Source: Vanessa cardui (Eukaryota; Arthropoda; Insecta; Lepidoptera; Nymphalidae). Taken from it: a stretch of DNA of 64,000 nt. Under the pieces are notes generated by a model. It made no database searches. It worked only from the letters and a program-made list of their open reading frames with translations, and was not told where the DNA came from. Below, piece by piece: positions 39,087-51,660 of this stretch. The stretch lies in contig NC_061127.1 in NCBI RefSeq assembly GCF_905220365.1, positions 5,704,001 through 5,768,000 on the forward strand, in the 5' to 3' direction. Position numbers and translations under genes: made by a program. The first letter of the stretch is position 1. Each line of letters opens with the position of its first letter.

Positions 39087-39710
39087 AGTTATTAATTTCG
39101 GGATATTTACCATGTTTTTTATTTTTGTTCGGTGGAGCTCGATATTTCGACATTGTCTACGAATGTTTTGTTCACGAGAACAAGACTTCTCAAAAAAATA
39201 GATTTATTGGTAACTTTTTTATAATAAAAAATGTGGTATTTCAACACTTGTATTTCACATTTTTTACAGGATGAAATTAGCTTCGTTTTCTTTGCCTGGA
39301 TATATATTAGATATATATCGGATACATATAAAAAAAATCGGAATTTTGATATTTATTATAAAAATCGGATTTTTTCAAACCCTGGTTTGGATATCGTCAA
39401 ATTAAAATAAAATTATTGATTGCTGCTTCAAAAGTTACTGATAAAGAATACAACTTATTGACAAAGCCTACATATGAAACTGTCAAATTCATTTGTAAAA
39501 TAACAATTAGGACCTCCACTTCTAAGTCGCTACAGCGTTTCCAGCGCACCTCGCGCGCTCTTGGTTACTTGTATTCATTAAATTTAAATAATAAGTCTTA
39601 GAATATCTGCTGAAGAGTCTCGTGAACAAGACATTCGTAGACAATGTCGAAATATCGAGCTCCACCGAACAAAAATAAAAAACATGGTAAATATCCCGAA
39701 ATTAATAACT
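39087..39710. mobile_element. Foldback element with inserted or internal 400-bp unit
   Basis: Arms of about 110 bp, 39087-39190 and about 39612-39710, are reverse complements (GTTATTAATTTCGGGATAT; CGATATTTCGACATTGTC; ACGAATGTYTTGTTCACGAG). The arm sequence is the same as in the compact element at 9474-9637. The interior (39203-39612) is a separate repeat also found at 41966-42360. Similarity to 9435-9473 continues to about 39750 outside the right arm. Confidence 0.88.
39203..39612 (+). repeat. 400-bp interspersed repeat (copy inside the foldback element)
   Basis: Reverse-complement match to 41966-42360, with shared blocks GATTGCTGCTT-AAAAGTTACT, CATATGAAACTGTCAAATTC and TTCATTAAATTTAAATAAT. 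A 61-codon frame in it is broken in the other copy. Identity unknown. Confidence 0.85.
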
Positions 39711-39750
39711 TTAATAATAAAAATAACCATGTTAGTTTAAAATCCTACAC

Positions 39751-40818
39751 ACAAATATGATCGTAATTAGTAACGACTGCTGCAACACTGATCGCGACGA
39801 AAGTAGATGAGTCCTAGAAATGCACCGTGTGGCGCCCTCAAGTTGACTGTTGACTGGTGATAGCAAAGTTATTTCAGGAAGGTCGATATTAAATATAAAT
39901 ATGCATAAATAAAATATAGATAAGCGTCTTGACAATCGGAAGTATCACACCCAATTTATAACTTCTAATACCAACAGGTTACCCGACGAAAGTGAACTAT
40001 CAATAATAGCAAATAACATATAAATTATCGGTCGTTCTTCGTAATCATTGGTAAGTGAATCTTTATAGCGGCGTAATCTTTACAAAAGTCCTGTAACTGT
40101 AAAGATTACGTGAACTCCACGTTCTCGCAATAAATTCAGGCTTGGATTACGTTTACGGCCTTAATAATGTCATGTCATATTATAACGACGCGTACCTATA
40201 TAGCCGTAATATATACTCTTTATGAAGCAATGTCTCGTCCCTCGCTACGTTCGAATATTACAAATGTGATGTTACTCGTATATAAATATGTGGTCGATTT
40301 ATTTTTACAATTCATCTCGTGCTCTATTGGGAAGTAAAACTTTATAAAGTGTGGTGAAATTCTATAATTTGTTTAAAGGTACATTTTGATAAGTTGGACC
40401 TTTGCAGTACTCATAACAATGAGAAAATACGTACTTTCATTTTAAACAAACAGTGAAGCAATGTGGTGGAACTCAGTCTAAACCTACTCTATAATAAATA
40501 GTCTTGTTCCACCTGTTTTACATTAAGGCCTTAATTGGTATTTAAATCTTGTTTCTAAGTTACTTTACATACTTATAATATTATGTTATTCTCTTATTTA
40601 ACTAATTGTACTATATATATTGTCTATTATTACAGAGTCCTTCGTTATGGACGTGAATAAGTGAGACGGTTATCTAAGCCCTATGTTTACATAACCGTCT
40701 CACTTTTTATCAAATTAAAAAAGATAATACAACTAATTAAAGAGAATAAGATTTGGGCATAAAATATTCTACTACATTTTACTAATATAATATATTCCCA
40801 ACACCTACACATGTATTG
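39751..40818. other. Intergenic, small hairpin
   Basis: AT-rich. The only clear structure is an inverted repeat at 40661-40703 (GTGAGACGGTTAT ... ATAACCGTCTCAC, 17-nt spacer). No gene seen. Confidence 0.6.
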
Positions 40819-40962
40819 GAGCTGAGATGGCCCAGTGGTTAGAATGCGTGCATCTTAACTGATGATTGCGGGTTGACCGCTGTTCCAAAGCGGGCGGATG
40901 AGTGCGGCCCAGGCAAACACCACTATATATATATATATACATGTCAAAAAATGCGGGTTGGT

Positions 40963-41006
<44 letters not shown>

Positions 41007-41196
41007 CTTAATTGTGTTTATAATTCATCTCATGCTGACACCTGCATGTGTCTAATTTCATCGAATTTCGGCCACATGTGCATTCCACCAACCCGCATTG
41101 GAACAGCGTGGTGGAATATGTTCCAAACCTTCTCCTTAGTGGGAGAGGAGGCCTTAGCCCAGCAGTGAGAAATTTACAGGCTGTTACTATTACTAT
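40819..41196 (+). mobile_element. tRNA-derived SINE, family 1, with (TA)n expansion
   Basis: Head GATGGCCCAGTGGTTAGAAT, body with GGAACAGCGTGGTGGAATAT and CAGCAGTGAGAAATTTACAG. The region after the B box is disrupted by extra sequence (CGCTGTTCCAAAGCGGGCGG), and two TA microsatellites (40922-40940, 40965-41001) surround a short ATGCGGGTTGGTGG segment. Several short frames here arise only from the TA repeats. Confidence 0.88.
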
Positions 41197-41965
41197 TTTA
41201 CTGTTAAACATGTATTTTTGTTTTCTTGCGATTGACCAAATATTTTAATTCATGAACACTGTCAAAAATACTTTAACTTTTACTAAGTTATACAAATTAC
41301 AAGCCTCTTGCTGCATATATATTATGGACCTTTACTACTTGAATCCTTACTAGCTTACCGTAAGTCAAGGTCTGTAAAACACAAAGGTTCGCTCGTACTC
41401 TACTGTAAAGAGTTAAAAATACATTGAACAAAAATTCTAACGGGATATTGTTATAAATATTCCAGTTATTTACGAAATAAAGTTATTCATTATTCATAGT
41501 TAAATTATTTAGAGTATTATTGTATATACAAGGTAACCCAAATTAACAGATATTTTATTATTAATGAAACCTCAAATCATATCAAGTTACAAAACCTTCA
41601 AATTATATATAATTTCGTTTAGAATTGGGTTTTTGAACAGTACTATTAGGAATGAAAGATGAGACAGATACAAAAGATCCCTTCTAAATCTATCATTCTT
41701 CTTTAAGATAAGTTGAAGTGAGGCTGCTACTCTACAATACACGATGTATTGATCGTTTGTATCTGAACATGTCTCAAGATACAAACTGAGTATATCAGAA
41801 TAAAATTTAATTTTGTAAATCTTCTTATATTCGAGCCAAATGGAAATTAACGAAGTCTTATATCAAGGCACTTTACACCGGTTTTGAAATATAGTAGTCT
41901 CTGAATAACATTAAAAACTCAGCGACAACAACAAAAATCGTAATTTCATATAAACAGTATAAATA
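41197..41965. other. Intergenic, nothing recognised
   Basis: AT-rich. A 65-codon minus frame at 41587-41784 has no recognisable feature. Confidence 0.55.
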
Positions 41966-42360
41966 TATAAATAGCAGATATTCTCAGACTTATTATTTAA
42001 ATTTAATGAATACAAGTAACCAACACAGCCTTAAGGGTGCGCTGGATGCGCTGTAGCGACACAGAAGTGGTGGTCCTAATTATTATTTTACAAATGAATT
42101 TGACAGTTTCATATGTAGGTTTTGTCAATAAATTGTATTCTTTATCAGTAACTTTTAAAGCAGCAATCAATAATTTTATTGTAATTTGACGATATCTAAA
42201 CCAGGGTTTGAAAAAGTCCGATTTTTATATATGTCCGATATATATCTGATATATATCCAGGCTAAGATAACGAAGCGAATTTCATACTGTAAAAAATGTG
42301 AAATACCACATTTTTATTATAAAAAAGTAATAAAGGAATCTATTTATTTGATAAAGAAAT
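41966..42360 (-). repeat. 400-bp interspersed repeat (free-standing copy)
   Basis: Inverted match to 39203-39612, about 90% by eye, with small indels. It shows that this unit occurs independently of the foldback arms. Confidence 0.85.
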
Positions 42361-45300
42361 TTTTAATGAAACCTTAAAGAACAAGTACCTTTTTTCAATA
42401 AAAAGCTAACCGTACTAGGAAATTAAAGGGTATTTCCCGTACTTTAAATGCGGTTGCCATTTGAGAAACAATCTAAATTTTTCTGAATTGTAGTGTTTCG
42501 CTACGTGTTGCCAGGGTAAACATTAATCTACATAATTTGTAGTTCAGAAGATGGGAAAAAATCAATGAATATATATCAAGTCAGAAGGACAGGTCAGGTA
42601 ACGATCTAATACTTTTCCGTTAATGAGCGAGAAACGCGCATATGATGTAAAAGAGGTGTCAAAGGCAGAATAGCAAATGTTTTTATGGTTGAGGCTTTTT
42701 GTTTTGTGTCAGTAATTCGACATAATTTTAATGATAATAGAATCTAAGAAAAAGTTATTCAGTAGTTTAAATACTGCTAAAATAGTGCTGAAAAATGTTC
42801 CAGAAAGAATAATTTAAGTCCTCTGCACAACGCCAGGAATTCTGTACTCTCTTCTAGTGTTTGTAATTTATTATTAAAATTATTACTTTGGAAGAAAAAG
42901 AAATAACATCAACCTAAACGGCAACCGATTTAGATATATATTGACGTTTATCTGGCCGCAAAAAAGACAGATTGAGTTATTGGTTCTTCGGTTAGGGGCG
43001 ATATATATCAAATAGTACCTATCTGACGATTGAAAATTATCGTATTTCGTTATCTGTCAAATAATTACTATCTAACTGTTTATCTGCTTGTTAAACAATC
43101 GGCCCTTTACTTGTTAAATCGTCGGAATCTTTACTGTACACTTCTCTTGCCCCAAGGCAGTTGCTCCGGTTGCAAATATTATTTCAGTATGGACAAATAC
43201 CATAAATTTACGGAGTAATTCGCTGCAGGCTGTATAAATATATGCAACCTCTGCTTCTTATTTAGTAGTAAAAAGAGCATATATATAGGTGTGTTTATTA
43301 TAGTTGTATCATATATTAATCGACACTTGTACGAAATATTACGGGTAACTATTTAATTTTTTTTATTGATCAATATTTATTTTAATTGTTTATTTGTGTA
43401 AAAGTTACTCGTGAGAAAAATTATACAATCTCCCTGTAGTTTCTCTATTTTCAATCTTTGATTTATTTATTTCAGTATTATTTTAGTCCTAATGATAAAA
43501 TCTTGAAAACTGCAGCTACTTCGTCATATTTCAGAAGCGATCCATAAAAGGTATGTAAATTTGCTAGAATACAATGACTAAATTACAGTAAACAAGGTTA
43601 TCCACCTTATTTTTCTACATTTGTAAATCTTCTTTTACTTTAGTAAATATTATTTAAATCTCGTGCGACTTACATTTATTTTTTCTTGCCGAAATCAGTA
43701 ATCATATATCAATTCTAACCGAAACTAATCAATCCATTATAGACAGAAAATAGGCAAATTGGCAAAATTACACATATTATTTGTCCCATTACACAAAACA
43801 AAGCTACATAGATTGCATTGTAGCATGAAAATTGTGCAAGCATGTAATGTAATGGAAATAACTGAATTAAATATATCCTTCGAATATTCCGGTCACAGTC
43901 AATTACTTCCTAAATATTCTTTTACGTCGAGAAACGGAAAAGTGTGGTCCGCATTTTTGATAAGCTCGCTTTGTTCATTGTCAGTTCCCACCTTATTAAA
44001 AATACAGGGATATTACTGCGCAATACTTCTGTGAAAAAATCGAATAAATTATTAATCGGATAATATTCAATGCCCAGTGTTTATATATTTTTTGCAGGTT
44101 TTTTTACAAAAAAATGTTTTAATTTCTTCAAAAGAGCTCAACAACTTTGTTAAACTTGCAAAATACATCAGAATTTGATAAATGAATATCATGGCGAAAC
44201 TGTGGCGTTGTCATCGATCGAGACTATAAATTTTTAGTGATTTTGACAGTGATCGCTTACTTTTTATTGTAATGTCACTCTGGTGGAACGCAAAACTAAA
44301 ACATGTAATCAGCGATCGAACGTCATCAACGGACCGTCGTTTATTAAAATCTCGCTATAATTTTAATAAATATATATAAACCCCAGAAACGCTGCGGCAC
44401 CAACTATATAGTTATCCACGTAATTAGCGCATTTTATTGGTCAAGGTCATCCTGATGGAACCCGAGGAGAATACGTGTCCACTGAAACTTACCTACCTTT
44501 TATCAGCCTATATTCTGAGATATTTACGTAGTTAATATCAGGAATTTTTTAGAGTTTTTAATGTGCTGGTAATCTAAAAAGAAAAATGTTCTAGTTTTAG
44601 ACAGTAAAATAAACGCAGTTCATACCGCAGTTTATACAAACTCTGTGGAATCATAATAGGGTTTTTTTGTATTCAGTATATATATTTTTCGGGGGAAGTG
44701 TGGAATAAAGTTGCTTAAATAACAAAATTTATTGTTTACTTCTAATTTAAATTGTTTAGGTTTTGATTATATTTTAAGATTTTTAATTCTGTTTTCTTTC
44801 TTTTTATTTTAATTCTGATTCTGTAGAGACGTTTGTTCCAGGTGAATCATTGAGAGAGGGAATAATTGTTAAATGGAGCAAGGAAAAGCGAACCACTTAA
44901 ATAATATTGATTATTTATTTATATTATTTAATAACTGTGAAGTTGCTATAAATGTGAAGTTATTAAATACTTGTTAAAAAAGACTAATTAAATTGGACGA
45001 AACCATTGATACTTTCTTATGTGCCCGAATATCACTAGAAATATCAATAATACCTTTATCGTAAATGTTTCACTTCAAAATACCTATATATTATTATGAA
45101 CATAATTCTATAACACAAATAGAAAATGTATATCAAGATTTCAGCCTCTCCATTCGTAACATACGACAATTGCAATCACCGTCTGCAGTTTCCCAAGGGA
45201 ACTTCCCTTCGTAACCCCCGCTTCGTCGAGGTAATTTTATTATACACTTGAAATCCTTTCGAGAAAACTTAATAAATTTTCCTCCTTAAATCAGTTGATG

Positions 45301-45796
45301 TTTAGAATACTTCGGTTTTATGTTCTTTACTTGCCAACAAACTAACAATTTGAAGTGGAAAAACTTACGAAGAGGTTAATTTAGAAAAAATGGTTTCTAA
45401 TATGAATGTTCTATAAAACTTTATATAATCATGCCATTAGCTTTTCCGAATGTACACAAAAACGACTCTTCCGATATTACACTTGGAATAAACATATTAT
45501 GCAATACATTGCGTTATATATTATTCAATTTTATTTTGTATTAACAGCATTTGCTGTCTGTTTACGATGACGAAATGAAACTATTAGTTTGTCGTCGTAC
45601 ACGAAGAGAAAATGATTGGTAAAAGCACTTAGCATATGATCGCTTACACAGCTTTGCATCATATATCAAAAAACTTATAGACAAAATGAATGATCGATGA
45701 ATCCTTGATATACCTGTATCTTTGGCTGTCTGTGCGTTTGATATATTAACAACCTAGACCAAGAAACTAGAGCCTTAATTCAATACTAATGTTAAT
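42361..45796. other. Intergenic, no gene recognised
   Basis: 3.4 kb of AT-rich DNA. Short frames (43030-43218, 43759-44034) show no domain, signal or repeat that I can support. 45165-45290 is locally GC-richer (CCGTCTGCAGTTTCCCAAGG) without an identifiable function. Confidence 0.5.
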
Positions 45797-45804
45797 AAAT
45801 AATT

Positions 45805-46114
45805 GAGTCGAAATGGCCCAGTGGTTAGAACGCGTGCATCTTAACCGATGATTGCGGGTTCAAACCCAGGCAAGCACCGCTGATTCATATGCTTAATTTG
45901 TCTTTATAATTCATCTCGTACTCGGCGGTGAAGGAAAACATCGTGAGGAAACCTGCATGTGACAAATTTCATAGAAATTCTGCCACATATGTATTCCACC
46001 AATCCGCATTGGAACAGCGTGGTGGAATATGTTCCAAACCTTCTCCTCTGAGGGAGAGGATGCCTTTAACCCAGCAGTGGTAATTTGCAGGCTGTTGTTA
46101 TTGTTGTTGTTAAG
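45805..46114 (+). mobile_element. tRNA-derived SINE, family 1
   Basis: Full-length: AAATGGCCCAGTGGTTAGAA, GGGTTCAAACCC, body and a GTTGTTATTGTTGTTG tail. Short target duplications AAATAATT at 45797-45804 and 46115-46122. Confidence 0.93.
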
Positions 46115-46122
46115 AAATAATT

Positions 46123-47525
46123 AGTATAAAAACTAGCAGTGATATTTATTTTTTACTTTATTGACATAAGAATTAATAACATTAAATGCTTAAATATATA
46201 CAAATATGAACTAAAATATTTACTGTATAAATGCTGACCGCGTGGAATGGTGACATGAATGCTAGCAGCATTTCTCCGTTGAATTGCAATTCCTCTGGGT
46301 AAAAAATGAACCAGACCTGGCCCCTGTCGCCTGTCGCTGTCCTGTCACCAGTGGAGGCAATAAGGCGAGGTGTTATGCTTTTGATGAAGAAGAGATTGTT
46401 TGTATTTTATTTTATGATATATAACACAGGATATTATTTATAAATATTTTACGGATATCTTTTTTATGAATAAAAACATAGTAAAATATGTTTGTATAAA
46501 TATATTCGATAAAGAAACATAACAGACGTTCGAATATAAAAAAATCCAGAAATCTTTAACAGCTACGTTATTTATTTAAAAACTAATTTCCAAAGGCACA
46601 TTTTTGTCTCAGTGTTTATATTTAATGTTTTATTCATCATCGTTTACTTTACAAAGTAAGTCAATACAAAGACAAAGATTCTGTATATCTTATAGTCATA
46701 AACCGTATCAATTGTCTCGCTTTTCTAAAAAAAGCTGAATTAATTAATTATGACTTTTTATTATACATACATTGTAAGGTAAAAACAAGAATTTAAATAA
46801 GTTATCCATATACAAAACCTTATGAAAAATAACACGACATTATACAAGAACATTTAAATATTTAAATGAAAATATCTTAAGTTTATATTTTAACAAATAC
46901 ATACATAAATATGAAAGAAACTCCGTTTGTCTCCGTAATAAAATTTGACGAAATAAAAAACAAATCTCAATAGAATGAAGTCGAGATCAAGATATATGTG
47001 CATTTTCATTAATTTTTAATTTGAAAATTCAGTAAGTAATGTCAAGTGGATATGAAATTATGAACATCTGAAAAATATTAGTAAATATGATTACAAGATT
47101 TTTTTTAGAAATTCCACTCATAGTAGTAATAGTTATTGGAAATGAATATAGCTCTACTATTCACCCCATACCCTAATGCTGTCGTTTGTCAACGTATTTA
47201 AACTAATATTTCATTAAAAATAACAAACAGTACATTTTTTTCGTAATATTAGGTCCCATAAGTATTATAAGCACAAAAATTCTTTACTATAACAAAAACA
47301 TCAAGATTTGAATGATAATTTCACTGGCTTCCTGTATGACGTATTCGAAAATTTTTAAATATGTAGGTTTCCATCACCTTTAAAGCCTAAAAATTAAATC
47401 GGATGTATCTTTGAATAGTCAGAAGCGAGGCTTAAGTCCCTTAAACATACGCGAATGATACTGCTGTTACATTCAGTATACAATATTTTGTCAAAATACC
47501 TTCTGAGATATGAGACTGATGTGTA
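46123..47525. other. Intergenic, nothing recognised
   Basis: AT-rich, no gene. The 46240-46370 stretch (ATGGTGACATGAATGCTAGC; CTGTCGCCTGTCGCTGTCC) is GC-richer but unidentified. Confidence 0.5.
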
Positions 47526-47533
47526 TGTGTAAA

Positions 47534-47711
47534 CAATAGCGGCGCAAGATCGAATCTTAATGTGGGCAAGACACAATTTGCGAGGCCCTTGTCTTTTTTA
47601 CAGTACTCTGATCCCAATGTTATGTTGTACTTTTTCAATTTTCGGGCGCGAGGCCTTTTGAATCGCGAGGCCGAGGGCGGCCCACACCGCCCACGCCTTA
47701 CACCGCCACTG
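47534..47711. mobile_element. hAT-type MITE
   Basis: 178 bp with inverted termini CAATAGCGGCGCAAG and CAGTGGCGGTGTAAG. Perfect 8-bp target duplications TGTGTAAA at 47526-47533 and 47712-47719. The interior is GC-rich (GGGCGCGAGGCC, GGCCGAGGGCGG). An ORF running through it on the minus strand (47441-47863) is not a gene. Confidence 0.94.
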
Positions 47712-47719
47712 TGTGTAAA

Positions 47720-48471
47720 AAAAACATTAAAAAATGATATAACCAAAAAAATTAAAATCATCTGAGATAAAGTGCTCAGAATTATAATATACCAGTGACA
47801 CGAGGATTCAAAATCATAAACTATAACTGTCACTCCGTATTCATTTAACAACAAATAGCACATAATTTTAATTACATTATTAGCTCAGCGAAGCATGCAA
47901 ATAATACACCAGATATACTGTAATTTGAACTTTAATTAATTGTAATTAATGTTATGTGACAGCTATCGCGTGACAGATAGTTTATGACTCACTTTATGAA
48001 ACAATATCATTGTGTTATTAAGTTATTATTCATGTTCACATCAATTTATTCAAAATATGTCTCCTATGTGACAGCTTCGAAATATATTTGCTTTTTGGTA
48101 TAACTAATCCCTTTAAGCTTAGAATATTGAATTCTAAATATTTAACATTGTATGTCATGGATATAACAAAATTTTTATAATGCTATAGGAACAATGATTT
48201 TGATTTATATAAACATCCATCGCATATATGTGTAGACCCAGCTTCAGATAAACAGGAACATCAAATAATTAACAATATTTAATATGGTTTATGATATTTA
48301 TTTTTACAGTTTTCTTTACAATCATCCATTATCTTCCGATTAACAATTCCCATGTCAAATTTAATAATATTCTATTTCCACTTTTATTTATAAAAATGTT
48401 AAACCAAAAAGTATTCATTACATTCAAATAATTCTGTGACTGAATATAATAATAATATAATAAATAAATAT
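47720..48471. other. Intergenic, nothing recognised
   Basis: AT-rich sequence with no gene or repeat that I can name. Confidence 0.5.
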
Positions 48472-48691
48472 GGGACATCATCACATACATTACTCTGATC
48501 CCAATGTAAGTAGCTGAAGCACTTGTGTTATGGAAATCAGAAGTAACGACGGTACCACAAACACCCAGACCCAAGACAACATAGAAAACTAATAGTAATC
48601 TACATCGACTCGGCCGGGAATCGAACCCGGGACCTCAGAGTGGCGTACCCATGAAAACCGGTGTACACACCACTCGACTACGGAGGTCGTC
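48472..48691 (-). mobile_element. tRNA-headed SINE, family 2 (best-preserved copy)
   Basis: The minus strand has GACGACCTCCGTAGTCGAGT, the A-box region, B box GGTTCGATTCCCGGCC, then GTCTTGGGTCTGGGTGTTTG and CATTGGGATCAGAGTAATGT. No target duplication identified. Confidence 0.92.
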
Positions 48692-48929
48692 AGTATAGCT
48701 CAACCTCTAGAAGTTATATGACCTTTAATGATTATTTATAAATATAATATTTAAAATACTTTATAGGCTTACATAATATGTAAGTTACCAATTAAAAAAC
48801 ATTTATTTACAAATTTTTATTTTAAACTAGCGGCACGGTACGTGCTTTGCTACGTATACAGTGAAATAATACAAAAATCAGTTAGAACATGGATTAATTT
48901 CTTAAAACTTACTTAATTGCTAGCTGTTT

Positions 48930-50720
48930 AAAAACTTAATCCAATAAACCATATTATTCGTTTTTCCATTTTGAGTGTGAATAAACAAATGGCTGGGGCT
49001 ACCGACTCTGGAACAGGCAATATAAAGTTGGCCATGTGAAAAACATGATTCTTCCAAATTTGTTCTTCAATACCTCATCTTGATTCCTCATAGCATTGTC
49101 AATTGATTTGTGTGTCGTGACTACACCTTATCTTGAATTTGAAAATAAATAGCATTGATATGAATGTTCTTCGGTGCTAAAATGGCGCGTTCTCTCAACT
49201 GATCTTGATTTCTATAATTCTGAAGAATAATCGGAAAAACACATTCAATCAATACATCTTTCGATTGCACAATAGTACAAAAAATGTTCAATATAGCGAA
49301 AATCTATTGATCCTGTCGATTTGTATTTTTCCATCACCAATTTTTAACAATTGTTTTGAATACTCATGAGCAGCTGGATCATTTTGTAGGTGAATACGAA
49401 TATTAATGTTTAGTGTCAAATTTTCTACATATCTCCAAAGAACTGATGATTTCAAACAGACATTTCTTTCATCAGCAGGTGTTGATCGAGAGTCAATGTT
49501 TGACGAAAATCCCCTGACGTACATCTTGCATTTTTCGATTAATACTTCTAGTGAGTTTTGCCATAGCAGAATTGCTCGAAATATTGCCAATTGAATTTTC
49601 AATCATCTATATATACAATGGCAATTTTAAGGCAAAGTGTGCGGTTCGACCACCTTCTAAACATTTAGCATCAATTCTATTAATCAATTCAGAGCTTTGG
49701 CATAACAGAATTGCTCGAAATATTGCAAATTGGAGTTTCAATCATCTGTATATTCACTGGCAATTTTAATGCAGAGTGTGCGGTTTGATCTCCTTCTAAA
49801 AATTTAGCATCGATTCCAGAAAATGCCAGTTCAAATGCAATTCTTAGTTGTTGCTAAAATCAATGATATAACGAATGTTTTGCCTGTACCACCAGGTGTA
49901 TCCAAGAAATATAATCCTTCTAAATTATTGGGAACTGCTTGCATGATTGTGTCATATACATGTTTTTGCTGAATATTCAATTTGGTAATATTCGATTGTA
50001 GAAATAAACGCCAATCATTAGAATTGAATTCCTACTCACGTTGCAATTCTCGGTCAAACAAATCATGCATCTCACGATTTGGTGCGGTCATACCCAATTT
50101 TGCTAATGTTTTATTTGCAATTGTTAGACACATATCTTCAATTATAATCAAAGCTTCGTTGTACATTTCCAACGTAATCAACAAATCAGGATTTCTTGCA
50201 TGGTGACACATAAACTAAAATATCTTATGCCATATAATATTTATATTTTTTGCACAATTCAAGTGGGTTTGATGGCATACATGTTGACAATATAATGGAA
50301 AATAGAATTCGTATTTGCTGTAGATGAGCTGAAGTAGATGCATCATGAAATTTTGAATTCCAATGTGCATCATCCTCCAACAAATTTAATGCAAGAGTTG
50401 ACATCCACGATATGTTTGATACAAATGACCATTGACTGTTTCATTTCTTGAAATTATTTGCAAAATTGCATTGCTTAAATTGCAAATAAAAACACTCAGC
50501 ATTATTTGGATGTACTATATCCTCCCAATTGCGTGTCTTTGATAATGCCTGGGTACCCTTCGACTGCTGTTCTCGTTTACGTATCCGAATTTTTTTCGAA
50601 GACACATTCCATGTGTAATACTGAGGTATTTCAGAATATAACAAATTTATTGCAAAAATATCAGTTTCGCATGATTTGAAAAAGCTGTTAACGAAGTTGC
50701 TGGTGGTTGCGCTACTCATT
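48930..50720 (-). pseudogene. Helitron Pif1-like helicase remnant
   Basis: Minus-strand pieces in order: EIPQYYTWNVSSKKIRIRKR and VHPNNAECFYLQF (50640-50480), NIQQKHVYDTIMQAVPNNLE, then Walker A in FLDTPGGTGKTFVISLILAT (Walker A codons 49902-49876), a damaged motif Ia/II region that contains a direct duplication of about 139 bp, RSTPADERNVCLKSSVLWRY and SKQLLKIGDGKIQ (49490-49310), and the C-terminal HGQLYIACSRVGSPSHLF motif (about 49036-48985). This is the standard SF1B Pif1-like order of Helitron helicases. Frameshifts separate the pieces, so no working enzyme is made. Confidence 0.88.
49561..49815. repeat. Direct tandem repeat inside Helitron helicase, period about 139 bp
   Basis: GAATTGCTCGAAATATTG recurs at 49569 and 49708, followed in both units by TCAATCATCTRTATATWCA and CTTCTAAAMATTTAGCATC. 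The unit falls in the helicase region and disrupts it. Confidence 0.85.
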
Positions 50721-51132
50721 CCAATATACTTGCTTCATAATAAACAGGTTGGCAATTCAAGCAAGATGCACAGCCAAGTGAACAACCATAGGATGTCTTT
50801 CGTGCATTGGAAACGACAGAATCCTCCAGAGAGCTTCATTACTACTAATATAGCATTTGATACTGAGTAATTTCATCATTTCTATTATCACCAGCAACAT
50901 CGATAGCAGCCATACCGCTCCCTATATTTACATACTTTTAAATATATTTAATGAATTTGTCTGAATTACAGTACTCCACATTTTTGAATGAGCATTGAAT
51001 ATTTTCCATAATAATGGACAATACGAAACTATCCAACGATTATCAATTCCAACGTCCTGGTTACGCGTCCTAATGATCTGGATCAATAGTTTAATCAGGA
51101 ATTTCAGCTGATATAACTTTATCGATTTTATC

Positions 51133-51660
51133 CGGAGCTTTTTACCAGCCAAATTAATACATGTACATGCGGCAATCCCCTTTTTTCCATTCAATGGAAT
51201 ACATATGGAACTGCACTTCTCCAAATACACATGATTTTACAATTAAATACATAAGTGCTTTAAATTTTTGCAGAAAAACTCGTGCTGTAATGTCATGACG
51301 ATCAGTTGTCGACTGTTTTTCAAATAAATTATTTTTAATATAATAATGTAAAGATTCGTACATAAGACATTGCGTCTTGTGCACATGCGTTTCGTTCACA
51401 TGCCGTGAACTATCAATAAACATAGATGGATGAATGTAGTCGCCCATGTAGTCATTAATTCGCCCGTTGTCATTTACATTAGCATCATTCGCTATCGCAT
51501 CTTGCAAATGAATATATTCTTCGAATCTTAATTTTGCTTGGTTGAAACGAATAAAATTAAGACAGTCAGTTTCTATTTTGGCATACATGTCAACAATGTA
51601 CTGATGATATGGTTTCATCTTTATCTCAAGATATAATTTTGTGCTTGTGGACGAACCATC
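51133..51660 (-). pseudogene. Helitron Rep/N-terminal remnant with intact HUH motif
   Basis: A 155-codon frame (51618-51154) reads YHQYIVDMYAKIETDCLNFI, FIRFNQAKLRFEEYIHLQDA, and later DRHDITARVFLQKFKALMY and FGEVQFHMYSIEWKK. One single-base shift later the rolling-circle nuclease motif is intact as GLPHVHVLIWL (51149-51172). The segment between VNDNGR and HVNETHVHKTQCLMYESL is damaged. Known Helitron Rep proteins use the two histidines to bind metal and tyrosines further on for cleavage. Those tyrosines are not visible here because of a deletion. Confidence 0.88.

Noticed and set aside
47441..47863. 140-codon minus-strand frame
   Set aside because: It runs through both ends of a hAT MITE and its target duplications, so it is not a gene.
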